Position numbers and translations under genes: made by a program. The notes under the pieces are model-generated. The model was not told where the DNA came from and did not search any database. It saw only the letters and a list, made by a program, of their open reading frames with translations. This document shows positions 18,520-27,141 of a stretch of 64,000 nt of DNA, one piece after another; the stretch's first letter is position 1, and every line of letters starts with the position of its first letter. The stretch comes from Eubacteriales bacterium (GTDB lineage Bacteria; Bacillota; Clostridia; Lachnospirales; Lachnospiraceae): assembly GCA_030531555.1 (NCBI GenBank), contig JAUNNI010000002.1, forward strand, positions 31,159 through 95,158. The letters are read 5' to 3'.

Positions 18520-19184
18520 TAAAAATTATGATAGCAGATGATCAGGAACTGATTCGTGAAAGCTTGAAAATTGTATTGGGTGTAGAACAGGATATGGAAG
18601 TTGTTGCTACGGCAGTTAATGGAAATGATGTGTTAAAACAGATTCCGAAGACTCGTCCGGATGTTATCCTCATGGACATTCGTATGCCTGAGATGGATGG
18701 GGTAGAATGCACTCGAAAGGTGAAAGAAAAATATCCGAATATCTCTATCATTGTGCTCACCACATTTGACGACGATGAATATATTTATGGCGCCTTAAAA
18801 TACGGTGCCAGCGGCTATCTTTTAAAAGGAATTTCCATGAAAGAGCTGGCAGGATCTATCCGAACTGTTGTGGGTGGACAGGCTATGATCAATCCGGAAA
18901 TTACCAGTAAAGTAGTACGTCTTTTTAACCAGATGGCTCAGAGCAATTATGCCATTCAGGTCAGCAATGATCAGACAGAAGATCTGACAAACACAGAGTG
19001 GAAAGTGATTCAGAAGATTGGCTGTGGCCTTTCCAACAAAGAAATTGCTTCTGTATTAATGCTTTCAGAAGGAACCGTAAGAAATTATCTAAGTACGATT
19101 TTGAGTAAATTGGATTTAAGGGACCGCACCCAGTTGGCCATCTGGGCTGTGCAAACAGGTGTGGTTAATCGAATCCTTCCTTAA
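18516..19184 (+). CDS. LuxR/NarL-family response regulator
   Basis: The 222-residue regulator has a receiver domain with phospho-acceptor Asp54 in ILMDIRMPEMDG, the Thr and Lys of VLTTFDDDEY and YLLKG, and a C-terminal GerE-type helix-turn-helix (LSNKEIASVLMLSEGTVRNY). It is the cognate partner of the kinase encoded just upstream. Targets are not shown directly. The fructose genes starting at 20669 are the nearest downstream candidates and lack a DeoR-type FruR regulator in this window. Confidence 0.93.
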   Translation: MIKIMIADDQELIRESLKIVLGVEQDMEVVATAVNGNDVLKQIPKTRPDVILMDIRMPEMDGVECTRKVKEKYPNISIIVLTTFDDDEYIYGALKYGASGYLLKGISMKELAGSIRTVVGGQAMINPEITSKVVRLFNQMAQSNYAIQVSNDQTEDLTNTEWKVIQKIGCGLSNKEIASVLMLSEGTVRNYLSTILSKLDLRDRTQLAIWAVQTGVVNRILP

Positions 19185-19199
19185 AGAAAAGAGGAACTT

Positions 19200-20513
19200 A
19201 TGAAAAAAATAAAACCGAGACATTATCTGATTTTGCTGATTTTTCTCAATGCTCTGGTGATTCTTTTCTCAATTACCATGCGTTATCGGCATCAGGATAC
19301 TCTGACCATTGGAATATTCACAGGAAGTAATTGGGATGTGCCTGGAACAGAATACTATCGTTTGTTTGATGAAGCCATCAAAGAATTTCAGGAGAAATAT
19401 CCTCATATGAAAGTGAATTATGTGACAGGGATTCCTGTGGGTGATTATTCCGAATGGCTGGCAGGTGAAATTTTACAAGGCAGGGAGCCAGATATCTATT
19501 TTGTTTTACCGGAGGATTTGCCAAATCTGGCAAAGACGGGAGCTTTGGAAAATTTAAGTGCGATTATCTATAATGATGGAAGTTTTGATTCGGATATTTT
19601 CTATGAATCTGCTTATAAACAGGGAGAAAAAGATGGAATCCAATACGCACTTCCCTTTGAATGCAATCCACGTATGATGTTTGTCAATAAAACACTTCTG
19701 AAGAAAGAAAACATTGCGATGCCTTCCAATCAGTGGAAATGGGATGATTTTTATGAAATTTGCCAGAAAGTAGTAAAGGACACCAATGGGGATGGCACCA
19801 TGGATCAATATGGATGTACAGACTATACCTGGCTGGATGCTGTCTATGCAAATGGTGCAAAACCATTTTCTGAGGATGGAAAAAATTCCTTCTTCAATGA
19901 AGAAAAGGTGGTAAAAGCAGTTTCTTTTGTGCGTGAGCTTCATCAGCTTCACAATAAGAATGAAAAACAGTCCAATGCATTTGACCTTGGAAAAATGGTA
20001 TTTCGTCCACTTAGTTTTTCAGAATATCGAACCTATATGCCATATCCTTGGCACATTAAAAAGTATTCCCAGTTCCAATGGAACTGTGTACCGATGCCCG
20101 CAGGACCAAATGGACAAAATGTTTCTGTCATGGAAACCCTTATGCTTGGCATGAATTCCAGAACAAACAATAGGAAAATGGTCTGGGAGTTTATGAAGAT
20201 CTTAACTACCTCTCCAAGCATTCAGACTTATATTTATAAAGATACTGCGGGGGCATCTCCGCTGAGAGATGTAACTTGTTCCAAAGAAGTAATCGAACTT
20301 TTAAATGAAGATACACCTGGTGACAGCAATATTAATATGTTCCTGTTGGATGATGTGATGGAAAATTCTGTGGCACCGGAGCAATTTGCGGGATATGAAA
20401 CAGCACTTCAGTATGCGAACAGTTACATTTATCCACGTCTCGATAATGAAGAAGAGCTTAATCTGGCCATGTTCCAGCTAAAGAACGAATTAAGAAAAAT
20501 ATTAGAAAAATGA
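19200..20513 (+). CDS. Extracellular solute-binding protein, family 1, membrane anchored
   Basis: This 437-residue protein resembles sugar ABC transporter binding proteins. It has an N-terminal hydrophobic helix, then GSNWDVPGTEYYRLFDEAIKE (positions about 41-61), the PDIYFVLPEDLPNLAKTGALE region and a long C-terminal lobe. There is no lipobox cysteine, so it is probably anchored by the uncleaved helix. No ABC permease genes accompany it. Its place directly after the kinase-regulator pair suggests a sensing role or an accessory receptor in that module. A terminator follows and separates it from the fructose genes. Confidence 0.82.
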   Translation: MKKIKPRHYLILLIFLNALVILFSITMRYRHQDTLTIGIFTGSNWDVPGTEYYRLFDEAIKEFQEKYPHMKVNYVTGIPVGDYSEWLAGEILQGREPDIYFVLPEDLPNLAKTGALENLSAIIYNDGSFDSDIFYESAYKQGEKDGIQYALPFECNPRMMFVNKTLLKKENIAMPSNQWKWDDFYEICQKVVKDTNGDGTMDQYGCTDYTWLDAVYANGAKPFSEDGKNSFFNEEKVVKAVSFVRELHQLHNKNEKQSNAFDLGKMVFRPLSFSEYRTYMPYPWHIKKYSQFQWNCVPMPAGPNGQNVSVMETLMLGMNSRTNNRKMVWEFMKILTTSPSIQTYIYKDTAGASPLRDVTCSKEVIELLNEDTPGDSNINMFLLDDVMENSVAPEQFAGYETALQYANSYIYPRLDNEEELNLAMFQLKNELRKILEK

Positions 20514-20535
20514 CAAATGTAATAAAGTAGTTAAC

Positions 20536-20588
20536 AAAAGTAATTTTAAGGAGTGACAAAATACAGATGTCCTTAAAATTACTTTTTG
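20536..20588 (+). terminator. Intrinsic terminator after the sensing module
   Basis: A 17-bp perfect inverted repeat (20536-20552 with 20570-20586) ends in a T run that is part of the right arm. Confidence 0.85.
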
Positions 20589-20668
20589 TTATTATGGCTA
20601 TACAGACGAAAGATTATTGAAAGAATTAAGAACGACTTTTGTCAGATATGTAAAAGGAGGGGCAAACA

Positions 20669-21574
20669 ATGATTTATACAGTTACATTCAATCCGGCACT
20701 TGATTATGTTGTATTTATGGATGAACTTAAAGTTGGTGAAATCAATCGTTCCACAAGAGAATCCATTTTCTATGGCGGAAAAGGGATTAACGTTTCTGTA
20801 ATCCTTAACGAGTTCGGCGTGGAATCCACAGCACTTGGTTTTATCGCAGGCTTCACAGGCCTTGCTCTTGAAAAAGGTGTGGAATCCCTTGGTATTCGCA
20901 CTGATTTTATTGCACTTGAAGAAGGCAATACAAGAATCAATGTAAAAATGAGACATGGTGATGAAACGGATGTAAATGGTCAGGGTCCGGTGATTACAAA
21001 TGAAGCAATCGACGCTTTATTTGCAAAATTAGATGAATTAAAAAGCGATGATGTTCTCATTCTTGCAGGAAGTATTCCTAACACACTTCCAGAAGACATC
21101 TATGAAAAGATTCTTGCAAGATTAGATGGTAAAGGAATCCGAGTAGTTGTAGATGCAACAAAAGATCTTTTATTAAATGTTTTAAAATATCATCCATTCC
21201 TCATCAAACCAAACAATGATGAGCTTGGAGAAATGTTCCACACAGTATGTGAAACAAGAGAAGACATCGAACATTACGCAAAAGAACTTCAGAAGATGGG
21301 TGCAAGAAACGTATTAGTTTCCATGGGCGGAAAAGGTTCCATCCTTGTTCCAGAAGATGCTGAGACAATCCAGATGGGTACACCAAAGGGCAAAATGGTG
21401 AACTCCGTTGGTGCTGGCGACTCCATGGTGGCAGGTTTTGTGGCTGGTTACTTACAGACAGGTGACTACAAAGAAGCTCTCATCACAGGAAGTGCTGCAG
21501 GTAGTGCAACAGCATTCTCCGAAGGACTTGCAAACATTGATCTGATTAACGAGACAATGGCACAGCTTCGATAG
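20669..21574 (+). CDS. fruK: 1-phosphofructokinase
   Basis: This PfkB-family kinase converts fructose 1-phosphate, the product of the fructose PTS, to fructose 1,6-bisphosphate. The 301-residue protein begins with the FruK/LacC-type IYTVTFNPALDYVV and has FYGGKGINVS and the catalytic GAGDSM motif near the C terminus. The downstream fructose EIIABC gene settles the specificity in favour of FruK over tagatose 6-phosphate kinase. A strong AAGGAGG precedes the ATG. Codon use is strongly biased, as expected for a highly expressed gene. Confidence 0.92.
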   Translation: MIYTVTFNPALDYVVFMDELKVGEINRSTRESIFYGGKGINVSVILNEFGVESTALGFIAGFTGLALEKGVESLGIRTDFIALEEGNTRINVKMRHGDETDVNGQGPVITNEAIDALFAKLDELKSDDVLILAGSIPNTLPEDIYEKILARLDGKGIRVVVDATKDLLLNVLKYHPFLIKPNNDELGEMFHTVCETREDIEHYAKELQKMGARNVLVSMGGKGSILVPEDAETIQMGTPKGKMVNSVGAGDSMVAGFVAGYLQTGDYKEALITGSAAGSATAFSEGLANIDLINETMAQLR

Positions 21575-21690
21575 AATGAAAAAATGAGGATTACCATATA
21601 ATACTAATAAAATATAAATCACTGTCAGAAGTTTTATGAAAGATAAAGTTTCTGTGCAAATAAAAATTAAAGAAAGATAAAGGAGAAGTT

Positions 21691-23622
21691 ATGAGAATCG
21701 TTGATTTATTGAAAAAAGACGCGGTTACTTTGAATGCGAAAGTAAGCAACAAAGCTGAAATGATCGACACTTTAGTTGGCCTTCATAACAAAGTTGGTAA
21801 CTTAACTAACGCAGCAGCATTCAAAGAAGGAATTATGGCTCGTGAAGCTCAGGGCCCAACAGCAATTGCAGAAGGTATCTGTATTCCACATTCCAAAAAT
21901 GCAGCAGTTAAAAACCCTGGTATCGCAGCAATCACAGTTCCAGCTGGTATCGACTGTGAAGCACTTGATGGTGAACCATCTAATCTTTTCTTCATGATCG
22001 CAGCTCCAGAAGGTGGCGCTGATGTTCATCTTGAAGCATTATCCAGATTATCTACAATTTTAATGGATCCAGATTTCAGAGCAAAATTATTCGCAGCAAA
22101 AAATGCGGATGAATTCCTTGCAGAAATCGATGCAAAAGAAACAGAAAAATATGGTGCAGAAGTAAAAGAAGCAGCTCCTGTAGCTCCAGCAAAATCTGGT
22201 TACCGTGTTCTTTGTGTAACAGCTTGTCCTACAGGTATTGCTCATACATACATGGCAGCAGAAGCACTTGAAAAAGCTGGCGAAAAACTTGGCATTGCAG
22301 TAAAAGCTGAAACAAATGGTTCCGGCGGAGCTAAAAATATTCTTACAAAAGAAGAAATCGCTAACTGTGATGGTATCATCGTAGCAGCAGATAAAAACGT
22401 TGAAATGGCTCGTTTCGATGGCAAGCCAGTAATCAAAGTTAAAGTTGCTGATGGTATCCACAAAGCAGAAGAACTCGTTAACAAAGTAGTTAACGGTCAG
22501 GCCCCTGTATATCACCACTCTGGTGAAGTTGCAGCAGAAAGCGAAGACGATGAAACATTAGGTCGTCAGATCTACAAACACCTTATGAATGGTGTTTCCC
22601 ATATGCTTCCATTCGTAATCGGTGGTGGTATCCTCATCGCAATTGCATTCTTATTAGATGATTACAGCATCGACCCAAGTAACTTTGGTATGAACACACC
22701 AGTAGCTGCATTCTTCAAGACAGCTGGTGGCGCTGCATTCGGCTTCATGCTTCCAATTCTTGCAGGTTTCATCGCTATGAGTATTGCTGACCGTCCAGGT
22801 CTCATGGTTGGTTTCGTTGGTGGTTCCATCGCAGCAGCTGGTACATCCTTCGCTAACTACTTCAACCCAGATGCTCCTGTAGTATCCGGTGGTTTCCTTG
22901 GTGCTTTAGCAGCAGGTTTCATCGCAGGTTACCTTGTACTTGCATTAAAGAAATTAACAGAAAAAATGCCACAGTCCATGGATGGTCTTCGTCCAATGTT
23001 AATTTACCCAGTAATCGGCTTATTCTTAATGTCCGTAATCATGTTCGCTGTTAACCCATTCTTCGCATGGCTTAACACATTACTTAACAATGGTCTTAAC
23101 TCCCTCGGTGGCGCAAATGCAGTTCTCCTTGGAGCAATCGTTGGTGGTATGATGTCCATCGATATGGGTGGTCCTTTCAACAAAGCAGCTTACGTATTCG
23201 GTACAGGTGCTTTAGCAGCTCAGACAGACGCTGGTTTCCAGGTTATGGCAGCAGTTATGGTTGGTGGTATGGTTCCTCCAATCGCAATCGCAATCTCCTC
23301 CTGGGTATTCAAAAACAAATTCACAGATAACGATCGTAAAGCAGCTCCTGTAAATGCAATCATGGGTCTTTGCTTCATCTCCGAAGCAGCTATCCCTTAC
23401 GCAGCTCAGGATCCAGCAAGAGTTATCCCATCTTGTGTAATTGGTTCTGCAGTAGCAGGTGGTTTATCCGAATTATTCGGATGTACTTTAAGAGCTCCTC
23501 ACGGTGGTCTCTTCGTATTCCCTACTGTTGGTAACACAATGATGTACATCGTTGCATTAATTGTAGGTTCCGTAGTTGGTGCAGTAATTCTTGGTCTTAT
23601 CAAAAAACCAGCACAGAACTAA
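21691..23622 (+). CDS. fruA: PTS fructose transporter subunit EIIABC
   Basis: This 643-residue transporter takes up fructose and phosphorylates it to fructose 1-phosphate. An EIIA domain comes first, with His67 in ICIPHSKNA. An alanine/proline linker leads to the EIIB domain with Cys179 in TACPTGIAHTYMAAEAL. The membrane EIIC domain (about residues 285-640) has many helices and the GGPFNKAAYVFG segment of fructose EIIC. It needs enzyme I and a His15-containing HPr, neither of which is in this window. The gene lies 116 bases after fruK and is followed by a terminator. Confidence 0.95.
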   Translation: MRIVDLLKKDAVTLNAKVSNKAEMIDTLVGLHNKVGNLTNAAAFKEGIMAREAQGPTAIAEGICIPHSKNAAVKNPGIAAITVPAGIDCEALDGEPSNLFFMIAAPEGGADVHLEALSRLSTILMDPDFRAKLFAAKNADEFLAEIDAKETEKYGAEVKEAAPVAPAKSGYRVLCVTACPTGIAHTYMAAEALEKAGEKLGIAVKAETNGSGGAKNILTKEEIANCDGIIVAADKNVEMARFDGKPVIKVKVADGIHKAEELVNKVVNGQAPVYHHSGEVAAESEDDETLGRQIYKHLMNGVSHMLPFVIGGGILIAIAFLLDDYSIDPSNFGMNTPVAAFFKTAGGAAFGFMLPILAGFIAMSIADRPGLMVGFVGGSIAAAGTSFANYFNPDAPVVSGGFLGALAAGFIAGYLVLALKKLTEKMPQSMDGLRPMLIYPVIGLFLMSVIMFAVNPFFAWLNTLLNNGLNSLGGANAVLLGAIVGGMMSIDMGGPFNKAAYVFGTGALAAQTDAGFQVMAAVMVGGMVPPIAIAISSWVFKNKFTDNDRKAAPVNAIMGLCFISEAAIPYAAQDPARVIPSCVIGSAVAGGLSELFGCTLRAPHGGLFVFPTVGNTMMYIVALIVGSVVGAVILGLIKKPAQN

Positions 23623-23652
23623 ATCGATTACGATTTCCTGTAATATAAATAC

Positions 23653-23691
23653 AAAAAAGAGGTTTGGTCCTTTGGGATCGAACCTCTTTTT
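23653..23691 (+). terminator. Intrinsic terminator after fruA
   Basis: AAAAAGAGGTT pairs with AACCTCTTTTT around a short partly paired loop, and the right arm ends in a T run. Confidence 0.85.
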
Positions 23692-23801
23692 CTATTTTAT
23701 GGAAAACAGTAAAATGATGGTAGGGCATTCAGGATAATTTGACTTTAACGATGGAAACCACTATAATAAACCATAATGAAAAATGGGAAGAGGTGAAAAG
23801 A

Positions 23802-25721
23802 ATGCGTAGAGAGATCGCTCAGATTATCCGACAAGATAAGGTAATGGAGCTGGTGTATGGCAATAACAGCTCTCCAAAAGATATCCTTGGCCGTCATATG
23901 ATTGAGAATGGGCAGGTGATTTCCTGTTATCATCCGGATGCTGTAAAAATGTGTATCTTAGACGATGATGATCATCGTTATGAGATGGATCCTGTGGAAA
24001 GACATCCAATATATGCCGCATTTTTTCCACATAAAGATGAATTTCATTACCGGGTAGAAATGACATTTCGAGATGGAAACATTTTAGTGTCCGAAGATCC
24101 ATACAGTTTTGCCAGCATTATCACTGATGAGGAAGAACAGCTTTTTATTGATGGCGAATGGTATGATTGTTATGAGAAGATGGGAGCACATCCTATGACT
24201 TTAGATGGGGTGGCAGGTATTTATTTTGCTGTTTGGGCTCCCAATGCAACTCGTGTCAGTGTAATTGGAGATTTCAATTACTGGAATGGTATGATCTGCC
24301 CGATGCAAAAAAGAGAAAAATCAGGAATTTTTGAATTGTTTGTTCCAAGAATTCAGTCAAAATCTTTGTATCGATTTGAGATAAAATCTTTTGAGAAGGG
24401 CATTGTAAGAAAAGTCGATCCGCTTGGAACCATTGATTTGAATGGATCCGGAGACACATCGATAGTTTTGAATGTGAAAGAATATGTCTGGAAGGACGAA
24501 GAATGGATGCGTTCCAGAAAAGAAAAAAACTGGAAGAAGTTTCCATTTGCCTTGTGCGAAAGAGAGTTTTTGGATCGATTCCGTGAAGAAGTTTCCGAAA
24601 GAGAATGTTTTACTCATGTTCTACTGAAGGCCCCAGATTTTTGTCATGGCACCAGAGGAAAAATCAGAGAGTGGATAGATGATCTTCACAGAAGAGGAAT
24701 TGGTGTTATTCTTCAGATGGCCACTGGATTTTTCCCAGAGGGAGAATGCGGTTTGTCCTCTTTTGATGGCAGCAATCTTTATGACCATACAGATGAGAGA
24801 ATACGCCATGATTGGAAAAAACATCGTATCCGCTTTGACCACAGTAAAAAAATGGTCAATGGATATATCATGTCTTATCTCTTTTTCTGGATGAGAGAAT
24901 TCCATGTTGATGGATTCTTATTTAAAGATATGACAGATATGATTTACCCATCCTGGAAAGGAGAAGGAGACGAGAAGACGGTTCTTCACCAAAAATACAG
25001 TGACCGCTTTTTGAGAAAGGCAGTAAAAGCAATTAAAAAAGAAGATTTCAGTGTTTTAGTGATTGCGGATGAAAAACAGGAAATTGACACACATTACAGT
25101 GAACTTCTTTTTAGCAAAGATGGATTTGATCTTCTGATCAACTACAGTGTTCCAGATAGCTTGCTCGGCTATCTACACAGCTCCATTGATAAGCCAAGCA
25201 AAGATTACTATAAACTGGCTTTGCCGATGATGAAGAATGGGATCCGAAAAACGGTGTTGAATGTATCCTTAGATGACATACATTCCGATGAGCTTCTTCT
25301 TCAAAATGAGGCATTTTTAAATGAGTATGATAAGATTTCCTGGAAAAAGCTGACCATGGGGTATCTCATGGGAGTTCCATCAAGAAAACGATGGACCTGG
25401 AATGATACGGAATCTGCAGCGGTAGAAAACTATCTGAAAAAACTGTTTAACATTTATATGACCCATGATTCCATGTACACAAGAGAGGCAAAAAACCCTT
25501 CTTTCATGTGGATCAATGGAATTGATGCGCCAAATGCAGTGATGACTTTTGTGCGTCGTTCTCCAAAAGGGGAAAGAAATCTTCTTTATGTCTGCAATTT
25601 TAGCAGAGAGAGAAAGAAGGCTTCCGTGTTGGTGTACCAAAAGAAGGCAGTTATCATCTTCTCCTCAATTCAGACTGGGAAGAATTTGGTGGATCTGTCC
25701 GAACCACAGAGAATTATGTGA
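23802..25721 (+). CDS. Branching-enzyme (GlgB) homologue with degenerate active site, frameshifted near the 3' end
   Basis: The protein resembles 1,4-alpha-glucan branching enzyme: two N-terminal CBM48-like beta domains (GIYFAVWAPNATRVSVIGDFNYW) and a GH13 barrel. Catalytic positions are lost. The region equivalent to DGLRVDAVASM reads DGFLFKDMTDM, so the nucleophile Asp is Lys375; AEEST reads ADEKQ; SHDEV reads SLDDI; and DWVPAHFP reads QMATGFFP. The frame ends early at 25721, while the expected C-terminal domain continues in another frame to 25810. The start at 23802 is chosen for the AAGAGGTG ahead of it. It is probably inactive as a branching enzyme and may be a binding protein or a decaying gene. 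Confidence 0.75.
   Translation: MRREIAQIIRQDKVMELVYGNNSSPKDILGRHMIENGQVISCYHPDAVKMCILDDDDHRYEMDPVERHPIYAAFFPHKDEFHYRVEMTFRDGNILVSEDPYSFASIITDEEEQLFIDGEWYDCYEKMGAHPMTLDGVAGIYFAVWAPNATRVSVIGDFNYWNGMICPMQKREKSGIFELFVPRIQSKSLYRFEIKSFEKGIVRKVDPLGTIDLNGSGDTSIVLNVKEYVWKDEEWMRSRKEKNWKKFPFALCEREFLDRFREEVSERECFTHVLLKAPDFCHGTRGKIREWIDDLHRRGIGVILQMATGFFPEGECGLSSFDGSNLYDHTDERIRHDWKKHRIRFDHSKKMVNGYIMSYLFFWMREFHVDGFLFKDMTDMIYPSWKGEGDEKTVLHQKYSDRFLRKAVKAIKKEDFSVLVIADEKQEIDTHYSELLFSKDGFDLLINYSVPDSLLGYLHSSIDKPSKDYYKLALPMMKNGIRKTVLNVSLDDIHSDELLLQNEAFLNEYDKISWKKLTMGYLMGVPSRKRWTWNDTESAAVENYLKKLFNIYMTHDSMYTREAKNPSFMWINGIDAPNAVMTFVRRSPKGERNLLYVCNFSRERKKASVLVYQKKAVIIFSSIQTGKNLVDLSEPQRIM
25605..25612 (+). repeat. (AG)4 tract at the frameshift point
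   Basis: Removing one AG unit from this tract joins the upstream frame to the downstream one and gives FSREKEGFRVGVPKEG, a normal branching-enzyme sequence. The present frame instead reads on into a non-homologous tail. Slippage in the tract, or an assembly error, is the simplest explanation. Confidence 0.7.
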
Positions 25722-25810
25722 TTGGTGCCATGGATCAGGAGTGGGATCTTCAGCCATATTCCCTGCGTCTGACCATCCCAGGGCTTTCCGTACAGATTTT
25801 TGAATATTAA
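25613..25810 (+). pseudogene. Out-of-frame C-terminal part of the GlgB homologue
   Basis: Read in the frame two bases on from the upstream gene, this segment encodes KEGFRVGVPKEGSY, then LLLNSDWEEFGGSVRTTENY, and ends SLRLTIPGLSVQIFEY. That is the standard C-terminal all-beta domain of a branching enzyme, complete with its stop at 25808-25810. It has no start or ribosome binding site of its own. Confidence 0.8.
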
Positions 25811-25860
25811 ACATGCTAATGATTTACAAAATATAAATGAAAAAAGAAAGAGGTAATAAC

Positions 25861-26274
25861 ATGAAAGACGATTGTATTTTTTGTATGATTGCATCTGGAA
25901 AAATTCCTTCTGCAACCATCTATGAAGATAGTCATTTCCGCGTATTTTTAGACATTAATCCAGTGACAAAAGGACACTGTCTCATCGTTCCAAAGGAACA
26001 TTTTGATAACATTTATGAACTGGATGCAGAAACCGCAGCAAAAGTATTCTCCCTTGCAACCATGCTTTCCCGCACATTGAAAAAAGCCTTGAAATGTGAC
26101 GGTATGAACATCGTTCAGAACAACGGCACAGTAGCAGGCCAGACCGTATTCCATTTCCACATGCACTTAATTCCAAGATATGATAACGATGGTGTCACAA
26201 TCTTAGAAGAACAGGCTCCTGGCAATATGGAAGAAATCGAAGAATTAAGAAAACTGATCAAAGCAGAACTTTAA
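25861..26274 (+). CDS. HIT-family nucleotide-binding hydrolase
   Basis: This 137-residue histidine triad protein is of the HinT/Hit type. It has an N-terminal CIFCMIASG zinc-like pair and the catalytic triad motif HFHMHLIPR. Such enzymes hydrolyse nucleoside phosphoramidates or adenylated compounds. The ATG at 25861 is chosen because AAGAGGTAATAAC lies immediately before it; the in-frame ATG further upstream has no site. The neighbours give no specific hint of its role. Confidence 0.92.
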   Translation: MKDDCIFCMIASGKIPSATIYEDSHFRVFLDINPVTKGHCLIVPKEHFDNIYELDAETAAKVFSLATMLSRTLKKALKCDGMNIVQNNGTVAGQTVFHFHMHLIPRYDNDGVTILEEQAPGNMEEIEELRKLIKAEL

Positions 26275-26309
26275 AAATCGTAAAATACATATGACGAAAG
26301 GATTAGAGT

Positions 26310-26891
26310 ATGGGAAAGATTGATTTTAAACCAGGAAATATGTTGTATCCGCTTCCAGCGGTACTGGCAACGGTCAGGGATAAAGAAGGAGAGGATAACA
26401 TCATTACTGTCGCATGGACAGGAACGGTTTGCACCAATCCACCTATGCTCTATATTTCTGTCCGCCCGGAAAGACATTCTTATAAAGCATTGAAAGAGAC
26501 CGGAGAGTTTGTGGTGAATCTTACCACAGAAGCCATGGCGAAAGGCACGGATTTTTGTGGAGTGCGTTCGGGAAGAGATGTTGATAAATTTGAAAGCACC
26601 GGATTTGTCAAAGGGGAAGCTTCCAAGGTAAATGTTCCAATCATCATGGACAGTCCGGTGAATATCGAGTGTAAGGTGCGGGAAGAAGTGGCATTAGGAT
26701 CCCATCATATGTTTCTTGCCGATGTGGTTCACGTGACAGTGGATGACCGGTATATGGATGAAAATGGTACCTTCCATCTGGATTGGTCAAAACCAATTGT
26801 ATATTCCCATGGTACTTATTTTTCCATTGGTGAAGCACTTGGAACATTTGGATATTCTGTCAGAAAGAAAAAAAGAAAGAAAAAGAAATAA
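26310..26891 (+). CDS. Flavin reductase-like (flavoredoxin family) FMN protein
   Basis: This 193-residue flavin reductase-domain protein has LPAVLATVRDKEGEDN, the VAWTGTVCTNPPMLYISVRPERHS core typical of flavoredoxins (about residues 31-55), and FVVNLTTEAMAKGTDFCGV. Members bind FMN and shuttle electrons or reduce flavins. The C terminus ends in a run of lysine and arginine (RKKKRKKKK), which is unusual for the family and could bind nucleic acid or membrane, or be neutral drift. The HIT gene lies 36 bases upstream. Confidence 0.87.
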   Translation: MGKIDFKPGNMLYPLPAVLATVRDKEGEDNIITVAWTGTVCTNPPMLYISVRPERHSYKALKETGEFVVNLTTEAMAKGTDFCGVRSGRDVDKFESTGFVKGEASKVNVPIIMDSPVNIECKVREEVALGSHHMFLADVVHVTVDDRYMDENGTFHLDWSKPIVYSHGTYFSIGEALGTFGYSVRKKKRKKKK

Positions 26892-26960
26892 AGTATACTT
26901 TAGTTGAAAAAAACAACACAAATTCTTGTCTTTTAGGCTAAATTATCAATTTACAAATGG

Positions 26961-27066
26961 TATATCTCTTGCTATAATAAAGTGATTTTTAATGTTTTCA
27001 TACAAATGATATCATAAAAATCATTTTGTAAAGAATGAAACGCTTAGCAAGGGATATATTTTTTTG
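26961..27066 (+). terminator. Long inverted-repeat structure before murA
   Basis: Arms at 26961-26974 and 27045-27058 pair over 14 bases with one G-T wobble. A second, inner partly paired region (around 26980-26995 with 27013-27026) extends the stem, and a T7 run follows. It probably terminates the flavin reductase transcript, and could act as an attenuator if murA is read from the same promoter. Confidence 0.55.
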
Positions 27067-27141
27067 TTTGTTTTTAATTGTTTGACTATGATTCGGAATC
27101 CCTGTAGCAGATTAGATGGAAATAGATTTTGAGGTGCGTAA

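Noticed and set aside
20514-20668. CcpA cre site in front of fruK
   Set aside because: No sequence close to the cre consensus is present; only the terminator and a ribosome binding site are supported.
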